In this document: positions 40,838 to 48,758 of the stretch, in pieces | Layout: each line of letters starts with the position of its first letter | Numbering within the stretch: the first letter of the stretch is position 1 | Assembly: GCA_020284085.1 (NCBI GenBank) | Contig: JACEVL010000158.1 | Coordinates: forward strand, 1,326,782 to 1,390,781 | Direction: 5' to 3' | DNA from: Aporrectodea caliginosa | Taxonomy: Eukaryota; Annelida; Clitellata; Crassiclitellata; Lumbricidae | DNA length: 64,000 nt | Notes under the pieces: generated by a model | Databases searched by the model: none | What the model was told of the DNA's origin: nothing | What the model saw: only the letters and a program-made list of their open reading frames with translations | Translations under genes and position numbers: made by a program

Positions 40838-43666
40838 CTAAAGTTGACGCAGGGTTTTCAGAAGAAAGGCATGTATGATGTGCTCAAATGGAAGATTGCT
40901 TTTCAGTTTCTTAAATTCGAACATTACTTCAGAGTTCGAATGATTACAGTCGATAAGACATCTCAATTTCAAATATCTTGCCAGAAAATGTCTTCCAAGA
41001 AAATAATGAAATTTCATACAACACCGAAGAACAGCTGAAAGTAAGAGTCTTTCAGTGCAAATTCGGAGGGCGAAAAAGTTCTCAAAGGTGAATTTAGCAT
41101 TGGGTTCTGAATTCCCTAAGTCCTCACTAAAAGGCGATAGGCCCACATAGTAAACAAGAGTTTGAAATCCAAGTAAGCACTGGATATCTGTGTCAAAATA
41201 CGAGTCCAGGGGCGGCACCACCATAACATTTGCAAATGTAAATTCCTTCAAGTTATTTTCCAGATCTGGTTCGTTGAGAATTCGTTCACACAAATGCAAG
41301 ACTTCAGGATATTTACGACACTTGTGAAGATACGCAGCACGGTAACAGTCACCTGTATTGCAGTGAATTTCAAAGTCTGTGCAGATCGCATCGTAAAACG
41401 ATGTCATATTTTCTAAGGAATATTCCATCAGCAATGGAATAATATTGTCTTCACTTTGAACAGATCTTTTATTGGGCGCTGTAATTTTATTACTTGGTTC
41501 TGTTCTCTGATACACACGTGAAACGCTTTGTGAAGTCTTTGAGATTCCTGAAGATTTCCGTTTTGTTATAGTCATCAAAATCACCTCCAAGGGAAATGTT
41601 GGCGTGGGCAAATCGTAATTTAGCCGAATATCCTTATTCCTCCTTTCATTTGATGCAATTATTAGATGGTGAGCAAACACCTCTGGTGTTAGGCGCAAAT
41701 CAACAAAGTACCATCTTCTGTTGTACTGAAAATTATCTTGAATCCGCCTGAAAAGCACATAAAATCCAATGATTCTAACAACGTCGTCAATATAAAACAA
41801 GCAGCCTGCATTCAAAGTTTCTTTCACCGCCACTTTCTCGATCTCCTCATTCTCCACCCTTTCCACCTTGCCGGATGTTCGATTGATGAAGACTGTCGAG
41901 CAGAGGTCAATGGCAGTTTTGTAATCAGATTCTGAAAAATGAAGAGCAGCCATGTAGACGAAAGCAACGTCTGTTATAGCGCTTGACTTTGAATCATCAT
42001 AGTATGACGCATTTCGAAGAAGCTCCTTTGTTAACTGAGATACCATTTTAAACTCTTGAAGGCTATTTAACCCAGTTAAATTTTCCATGAGGTCTTGAGC
42101 TTTTAGGAAAAAGACACAACTTCTGGCGAGTCTTGTTTCGCTGGGTTTTGGAAAGTTATGGTGCTTAGATCTTAAGACTTTCTGTTGGAATGAAATTTCT
42201 CTGATAAAATCTGTGAAAATTTCGCTGTCATGTGTAGTTTTCTGGAATCCTAATACAAAGGCGGCATGCAAAATGAACAACACGTTTCCAAATTGTGGAA
42301 AACGTAATGAGAACTCTATTGAAGTCATTGTTTCCAGTGAAGAATGCCTCAAGCAAAAAAAGGAATTCTTGTATTTACGGAAATTATAGTTTCTTGTCAC
42401 CATGACTTCACGAAAAGTATGCATAGCACAATACAAGAAGCCATTTAAAAAACAACAGTCAAAGTTGTTCAATTTCCCAGCATCCATGATTTCGCACATA
42501 CGCAGCGTGTAATATTCGACATCTTTAACGGTTTCCATGATATCTTCGAAAGCAAACACTCTCTCTAAGATTGGCGTTATGTACTTCACCGTAAACCAAT
42601 CACTAAGAACGTTAAAGTGACAGAATTTATGTAAACGTCTAATAGTATCATCTATTATTTTCTGGTTCATGCTTTCATGAAACAAGTTTGCCTGAGGAAT
42701 AAAATAGTTCGGACAATATTTTTTCTTCAGCCATTCTGAGAGCTTCTGCAATAAATTACAGCATATTTCGATAACAGACGATGAATTCCACCATTCAGGT
42801 GACTTCTCTTCACAAGACCACATCATCATCGTTTTGAAATGGTATGTACAGAGAACTTTATCTACCTTTGGACAATCTTTTCTAATTAGTTCTCTTTTGG
42901 CAAAGAATCTGAGCATATGATAGACAATCTGCTGAACTGGTGTCCAGCTCTGAAGTAAACACAGCTCAGCTCCGGAAAATGACAGCCTCCACTGGAGTTT
43001 ATCCTCTTTACAGGCAGGATGTTTTGCAAAAACAACATGACAACCATTCTGTACTATATTGCGGATGTTGACAGCATTTGGCCACCCGTAATTTCTTTGT
43101 CGACAAGGCCAACGTCTGGCTTGCTTTGGCCACTGTGGGCACCATATGCATGGAACTAAGTCATTGAACGAGTCCAATAATTGTAACCTGTACTTTAACG
43201 CTGGTCCAACCACGCAGTGTTCTCGAGCATTTTCAATAGCATTGGCTCCCACTTCTATCAGCAAATAATAGCTGGAGTCGTTACACTGATGAAATTCAAA
43301 CTGTTTGCAATTCCAATTATATCTCATGTAGCCCAAATGTCGTAGCTCAACAAATCCAGGAAAATCAGGGTATGGCATAATCTGTGAACACGCTATGTTG
43401 TCCAGATAGCCACGGATATCTTCTGGTAAAACCGGAATATCGTCTGTGAAGGTCAGCTCATCAGCGTTGCATATCATAGAGTCAACGTCATCGATGCATG
43501 AATTCACAGGTTTAATGTAGAGTTCAACAGAGCTGCCACATTGAAAGTGATGTTGTACCACATTGGGTGGAGCCCAAAATGGAAATTGCTTCGAATCAAA
43601 AACATCGCTGTACGTCTTAGGATGCAACGTACAAGTGCCAACGATGAAATCCGAAACGCCTTCCAT
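40838..43666 (-). CDS. Mab-21-domain cGAS-like nucleotidyltransferase, copy 3 (intact)
   Basis: Intronless 942-residue protein. I start at ATG 43666: the ATG used further upstream in copies 1 and 2 is TGG here, and this internal Met is conserved. Residues 35-390 form a Mab-21/cGAS-like fold. G44-S45 is the nucleotide-binding GS. D60 and D62 (CIDDVD) and D169 (NDLVPCIWCPQWP) are the metal-binding acids. WRLSFSGAE (226-234), TYHFKTMMMW and NYFIPQANL (320-328) are C-lobe hallmarks. Residues 391-942 are an unassigned, mostly helical extension with two TPR-like motifs (AALHFSESDYKTAIDLC, AAYLHKCRKYPEVLHLC). Known family members with a full triad are nucleic-acid sensors making cyclic dinucleotides; that activity here is inferred. 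Tandem paralogues surround it. Alternative: a catalytically silent Mab-21-type protein. Confidence 0.85.
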   Translation of the reverse strand: MEGVSDFIVGTCTLHPKTYSDVFDSKQFPFWAPPNVVQHHFQCGSSVELYIKPVNSCIDDVDSMICNADELTFTDDIPVLPEDIRGYLDNIACSQIMPYPDFPGFVELRHLGYMRYNWNCKQFEFHQCNDSSYYLLIEVGANAIENAREHCVVGPALKYRLQLLDSFNDLVPCIWCPQWPKQARRWPCRQRNYGWPNAVNIRNIVQNGCHVVFAKHPACKEDKLQWRLSFSGAELCLLQSWTPVQQIVYHMLRFFAKRELIRKDCPKVDKVLCTYHFKTMMMWSCEEKSPEWWNSSSVIEICCNLLQKLSEWLKKKYCPNYFIPQANLFHESMNQKIIDDTIRRLHKFCHFNVLSDWFTVKYITPILERVFAFEDIMETVKDVEYYTLRMCEIMDAGKLNNFDCCFLNGFLYCAMHTFREVMVTRNYNFRKYKNSFFCLRHSSLETMTSIEFSLRFPQFGNVLFILHAAFVLGFQKTTHDSEIFTDFIREISFQQKVLRSKHHNFPKPSETRLARSCVFFLKAQDLMENLTGLNSLQEFKMVSQLTKELLRNASYYDDSKSSAITDVAFVYMAALHFSESDYKTAIDLCSTVFINRTSGKVERVENEEIEKVAVKETLNAGCLFYIDDVVRIIGFYVLFRRIQDNFQYNRRWYFVDLRLTPEVFAHHLIIASNERRNKDIRLNYDLPTPTFPLEVILMTITKRKSSGISKTSQSVSRVYQRTEPSNKITAPNKRSVQSEDNIIPLLMEYSLENMTSFYDAICTDFEIHCNTGDCYRAAYLHKCRKYPEVLHLCERILNEPDLENNLKEFTFANVMVVPPLDSYFDTDIQCLLGFQTLVYYVGLSPFSEDLGNSEPNAKFTFENFFALRICTERLLLSAVLRCCMKFHYFLGRHFLARYLKLRCLIDCNHSNSEVMFEFKKLKSNLPFEHIIHAFLLKTLRQL

Positions 43667-45239
43667 ATTCTGAAGCAAAGAGATCCAGCTTTTCTGGTTG
43701 ACACCAATTCACGTTCCATATTATTCTGAGAAAAGCTACCACGTGTTCAATGCAACGTAGTTCTGTGTTCTACTTTTTTACATCTCTAATGAATTACTTT
43801 ACATCATTTGGTGCTCGATAGAATCGGTTTGCTATTTTCGTTTCGGTTCTCTCCCAAGCCTCGATAAAAGAGAGGGTGATGTTAGTTGCGTTTGCAAGTG
43901 CTTCGCATTAAAGAATAGACTTACTTACTTACTTATTTACTTACTTATTTAATCATTTTCGTTTTGCCACGGTGTCGTTAAATAGAAACTGCCTGCTATG
44001 TCCGGCTGCTATGTTTAGCACATGCGTCTTCAACCTGGTTCTCTCAGCCTCGATTTTAGTCAGCTTCCATTATCCTTTTCAAATGGTTTGGATCGTTTGG
44101 CACTCTATGCACTCTATGCATACGTTGGATAACATGTAGGCCTACACGAAAACTAAAGTAGACGTCAATCTCTTTTCTACCATCATCAGCAACCCTACAC
44201 ATATATTATATCAGCTATTGCCTCCCATGAAAACTGTTTCATACTCGCTACGCAACAGAACCCGCAATAGAATAATACCTAAGGCAAACTATCTCGTAAA
44301 ACACTTGTTACACGGATGCTTTATACTTAAATTTATTTCTTTATCTATTTGATTATCGTTGTACACCAAAATACGGTTAATAGTTGGTTTTTCAATCAAG
44401 GATATACTTACCAGTATACTTACAAGGTCTTCGTACGTCAGAGCAGTATTCACATTAGATCGGCTAATATCCTAATGCGTCGAACTAGTAGGCCTATGAA
44501 TGAATGGTCACAGGAACTGTATACACCTACGTCACTTAGACTTCAATGTTCAACTGTAGACCTATCCCCATTCTAATTTTAAATTTAACACAGGTCAAAT
44601 TTTGAAAGTGAAATTGAACATAAAGTGTGTTTAAAAGAGAACTAAATCTTAGAACTTAATACAAATTTTGCCTCCTTTATTCTGACGAACAGTTTCAGAC
44701 GTGCGAAATAGCCTACATAATATTTTTCTACGCAGCCCATCCCTTAACCCAGCACCTCGTCTAAAAGACAGTAGGCTTACCTGACACTAGTAGATCTTCA
44801 GCTGCGCATGTGAACAGAATCGCACATTATGGCCAAGATATATGATTGTAGGCCTGTATATTATGTAGCGCAAGCTCATTAATTCAACTCGAGTTATCAG
44901 CTGACGATACTTGCTCTACATTGGCCGTTGCTCTTTCATTATTAGGCTCAGCGTTGGATTGGCGGTCTAAGAGCGTCGACGCTTACGCCTCATCCGCAAA
45001 GGTACCGTCGGCCAACACACAATCGTCAATATGAAAATGAAACGATGAAATGTGTCTTCTTCATCAACGTTGTTTGATATAATAATGAGAGGTTGAATAA
45101 TGAACGCTGACAAACTGGATATACTTGTACTAACCGGATCCAACCTTTCACGATTTCGTTTGAGTCTTTATGGTGACTTTGAGAATCCAAAACTCGAGAA
45201 TTTCTTAAGCCATTGCAGCTACGCACAGGGCACCAGCTT
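43667..45239 (-). promoter_or_regulatory. Conserved 5' flank of copy 3
   Basis: Matches the flanks of copies 1 and 2. IRF-like AACCGAAACGAAAA at 43834-43849, ACCACGTGTTC near 43739, and TCTTTTATCGAG (candidate acceptor) about 195 bp upstream of the ATG. It also has an ACTT microsatellite at 43918-43950 that expanded relative to copies 1 and 2. Confidence 0.5.
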
Positions 45240-45243
45240 ATTC

Positions 45244-45299
45244 GTAATCGTAATCGTAATCGTAATCTCCAAATTTCTAAAGCGCCACTCGAAAACCAA
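45244..45299 (-). mobile_element. Very short LINE 3'-end insertion
   Basis: 56 bp starting with a GTAATC repeat and containing AAAGCGCC, flanked by 21-bp direct repeats (45223-45243 and 45300-45320, two differences). Copy 2's flank at 33765-33785 has a single uninterrupted copy of that target. The repeat-tail resembles the LINE at 62085-62440. A severely 5'-truncated target-primed insertion. Confidence 0.75.
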
Positions 45300-45600
45300 G
45301 CGCAGGGCACAAGCTTATTCTAGATCGCTGCGTCCAGTCAGAGAGTTTTCCGCAGCTACAGTGTACAATTTTCATGAAGAACAAATTCAGATTGCCAGTA
45401 TATCAGTGAGAGTAGGACGTATTTAATTGTAATGTAGATGCAAACATCAAAATTTATCAGCGTCAAACAAAGGTCGAGTAATATAATAGACTAACTTATT
45501 CACCGGGAGACCAGTTCATTCGCCTGTCATAAATATCTAAGTCCCTGTTACAGTATTTCATGAAGAGGTGAGACATTGATTACGAGAGGAAAGCCTGACC

Positions 45601-46113
45601 GGTGATATATCTATCTATCTATGGAATTTATATAGCGCCCTTCAAGATAACTACTCAGAGGCGCTCCCGACCCAGGCCCAGTCAATTAGGAAGGTCTTAA
45701 GAAGTCTATAGAAAGATTCAGAGAGGTCTCGCGGGAGAGAACGAAGGTCTGAGGGGAGGTTATTCCAAAAAGAAGGACCAACGATCGAGAAAGCTCGACG
45801 CTGTCTAGTAGCACAGCGAGCATGCGGAACTATGAAGTCACCTCTAGAGGCCGAGCGCAGAGATCGGCGACCAGAGCATGCCGAGGTTAGAGTATAGAGC
45901 TTCCGGAGATAGACAGGTGATCTTCCCAGAACACAGTGCCAGACAATAGAAGAGACCCTATAATGGATGCGCTGCTGGACCGGGAGCCAGTGGAGGACAT
46001 GACACATAAATGCAGAGATGTGGCCAAACTTAGGGACACCACCAATTACTGGCAATTAGACGAGCTGCCGCCCGCAAAACGCCTTCCAAAGGATGCAAAC
46101 GGACTCAAGCTTT
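45601..46113 (-). mobile_element. 5'-truncated L2/CR1-like LINE
   Basis: Minus frame 45651-46055 reads LHWLPVQQRIHYRVSSIVWHC...YLRKLY...RRSLRSASRGDFIVP...RAFSIVGPSFWNNLPSDLRSL...LKTFLIDWAW, the C-terminal end of an L2/CR1-type RT ORF. It is followed by TCTCTGAGTAGTTATC...GGGCGCTATATAAATTCC and a TAGA repeat. The equivalent place in copy 2's flank (34055-34085) has only a TA repeat, so the insertion postdates the duplication. Confidence 0.85.
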
Positions 46114-46233
46114 TATATACATAAGAGCTTGAGGCAAATTATGGTGAGGGCTGAGCTGCAAATCTGGTAGGGGAAGTTAGAACATTCGGAAATCAAGAGG
46201 GAGTTTTACTATTCTGATTGTTACTTTTACTGT

Positions 46234-46374
46234 TATACGCCGATCACGACAGAGCGAGTGAGAACTGGTCTCAGAAGTATCAAGGAGCTTGGTGGTACAA
46301 CGATCGCCTCTGGTCAAACCTCAGTGGTTTATATCTGCGTTATGGCAATGCAATTCCTGATGGTACACGCGTGC
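46234..46374 (+). pseudogene. Fibrinogen-related domain fragment 2
   Basis: The frame reads YADHDRASENWSQKYQGAW then WYNDRLWSNLSGLYLRYGN. Fibrinogen C-terminal domains have DRDND...NCA..Y.GAWWY..CH.SNLNGLYLRG at this place, and the match is continuous over about 40 residues. The two Cys of the usual disulfide (NC and CH) are replaced by NW and RL. No flanking domain sequence is legible. Likely a relic of a lectin-type immune gene carried in the duplicated unit. In copy 2's flank the equivalent core is deleted between ATTGTTAC and CTCAGTGGT (34187). Confidence 0.6.
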
Positions 46375-46569
46375 TAACTCAACAACCAATGTCCACAAAA
46401 TGACCTAAATGCAAATAGTTCCACAAAGCTCAGAAAACTGACCATACGGCGTATGTGGTCTTTTAATAGAGTGTCTATATAAATTAACTTTACAGTTTTC
46501 TAAATGTCTCTGATTCCAGATTTGTCGCAAGCTAAACATTTGTGCCGCGCAGTTTTGTCTATAGACATA

Positions 46570-46780
46570 TCGGAGCGCTCTTGCTCATCGAGTGCTCTCT
46601 GAAAGCTTATGCTCATGCTCATAGATTGCCAATACATGATCATGTTCATCGAAAGCCAATGATCATGTTCATCAATTTCAACTGCTTATGCTCATCTATT
46701 GCTCATTCTCGTGGACATAGAGTGCCCATGCTCATGGTTATCGATTGCTTATACTCGTTGTCACCAAGTACCTTATTTCC
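46570..46780. repeat. Imperfect TGCTCATG minisatellite
   Basis: Degenerate tandem units of the type GCTCATGCTCATNGATTGCC, roughly 24 bp. Overlapping frames at 46542-47064 are products of the repeat. Confidence 0.65.
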
Positions 46781-47389
46781 TAGTTTACACGTTAATGATG
46801 GAAATCGTCCTAACATTGAACAAAAAACAAAATACCTGTCGTATCGTTGTAAATAAAGTTTCTTCTGGAATCTCAATTAGATCAAATAATGACTTCAAAA
46901 GAACAAAACCAATCCTTAAAACGTTCGCTTCAACTAACACAGTTTATGTATGTGTAGTGATCAAGGGAATTGGAATTCTGTCGCATGTGGTTGATTACAC
47001 ATTAGAGAGTGAAGATCAAGGTAGTGGACCAGTTCAACAGAGACACATTTCTCGTGTGGGGTAGAACAGTCTGCCGTAGTTCCTGTCTCTGTCCGAACTT
47101 CTAAAACAATGTTTTGGAACGAGTAGGCATTGTAGCTTTTATGCTTCGACATTTCCCAATTATTCACATTCAAAATGGAATGTTCTTAGCGCTCAATTCA
47201 TCGGACAAATGACAAAAGTTAATAACTTCTAGGCCTACAAATATGGACATATTCTGAGAATTAATATATCGTTTATTTTCAGTAAAATTTATGACTATTC
47301 TGACTCAATGTATTTAAGATCCGTAGACGTATCCTGTGGTTATTCATTGAAGAATGAAGATAAATATGTTAAGCGTTTGATTCGACCAT

Positions 47390-47530
47390 GTACTCCGCCT
47401 CTTTACTGCACCGCAAGCTCTGTCTGCTTGTTTTAAAATCACTTAACGGAGCTGCGCCCGAGTACCTGCGCGATTGCTGCACTGAGACTCATTCCTCCGC
47501 GCCCGATAGCGGCGCCGTAGTACTCCTTAG
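47390..47530 (+). mobile_element. L2/CR1-like LINE RT fragment
   Basis: Plus-strand frame LYCTASSVCLLVLKSLNG then AAPEYLRDCCTETH resembles the VFKCLNGLAPEYL block of L2/CR1 reverse transcriptase ORFs. Only about 45 codons remain. Confidence 0.6.
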
Positions 47531-48369
47531 TTAGTGTCGCTTTATTGGAAGTCACTGATGTAATCGGAACCAGAACGGTAGCCTGCAGGCCGTGCAGGGT
47601 TTCCAGCATCTCTATCTGTTGTCTTCGCTCTGCACCCTAACTGAAACAACGAAATGGCCTGATTCTGCTAGATCTCCATTCAGCAATGTTTTTGAACAAA
47701 CTCTTACGGTTAGTGACTGTAGTAGATTTTGTTTTGAGCATCATCTCAACTCTCAAGCGGTTGGTATAAAACTGTGGAAAATACACAGACGTAGTTGGAT
47801 GATAGATTGTAATAGCAATTAGGCCTATCTTCAACAGACTAAAATTCACTCAATGAAAACTTATTTAGGCCTAATGCCGTAGGCTAAGACTTGTTTAATC
47901 CCTGGAGTAAATGTAATGTGAATCTAGACGGACGCGTATTTCTGGGGTATAATTATGTAATGCACATTTTTCTATAGCGAACGTATGGCCTCGACCCTGC
48001 TCGTCTTTCAACGAACTGATCAGGTGAGATTCTTCACTACCGCAACTCGTTTGAATGGGGCATGTTATGTACCCCATTCGGGTTCATTGAGTTGTTCGAT
48101 ATAAATTGGTATCGTACCTTTCGATAGGTAGGTCCGTGTTTGCGATTCATCTGAATCTCGAAACCAGGCTTCTGAAGACGTGTACGAACTGATATAATTG
48201 TAAGCGTGGTCACGTGACAAAACCTTTTAAGTCTGTTTCAGTCGTCCGCATCACAATTTAACACCGAAGCAGAACTTGGTCATTGATACGACAACTCGAG
48301 TTTTTTTTAACATTACGATGCAGCTTTAGTAGAAGAAAATCATCAATGATGTAAAGCTGAGTCCTCCCA
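47531..48369. repeat. Spacer with second copy of a Mab-21 gene 3' end
   Basis: 48200-48350 (GGTCACGTGACAAAACC, TTGATACGACAACTCGAG, TTAACATTACGATGCAGC) is a diverged copy of 48650-48795, the 3' end of the divergent Mab-21 gene. It is thus a remnant of another tandem copy. The rest is unrecognised. Confidence 0.5.
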
Positions 48370-48520
48370 CTGCAATGCCTCCATGCCTTGTGGCACAGTG
48401 TCTGAAGGCTTCCTGCGCACTAAGATTCGAGCGCTACTGAATGGCTTGAGCGCTAGTGAATGGCCTCGGCTGTGAGCGGCGCTATATAAATTACTAATTA
48501 CATTAATTACATTACTACGA
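48370..48520 (+). mobile_element. Retroposon 3' tail, L2/CR1 type
   Basis: GAGCGGCGCTATATAAATTAC followed by repeated ATTAATTAC. Inserted between the two copies of the 3'-end sequence. Confidence 0.55.
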
Positions 48521-48758
48521 TGAGACTTGTTTACAGTTAAGGTTTGAAAGATCCTACCAGTCGAGTCTCTAATCCCTGCAGTGACAAGAGAGATGGGCGT
48601 TTCAAGACTTCCAAGTCTTCACACTACGACAGCGATAGGCCTATCAAAAGAAGGGTCACGTGACAACACCTTAAATGTAAGTCTGAATATTCACATAAAA
48701 CGAAAAGCAGATTTCACAAAAAATATAATTGGGTTATTGATACGATGAAACGGTTGAA

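Noticed and set aside
43667..43678. Extension of the copy 3 protein to an upstream TTG
   Set aside because: TTG is not a usual eukaryotic start; the conserved ATG at 43666 is preferred.
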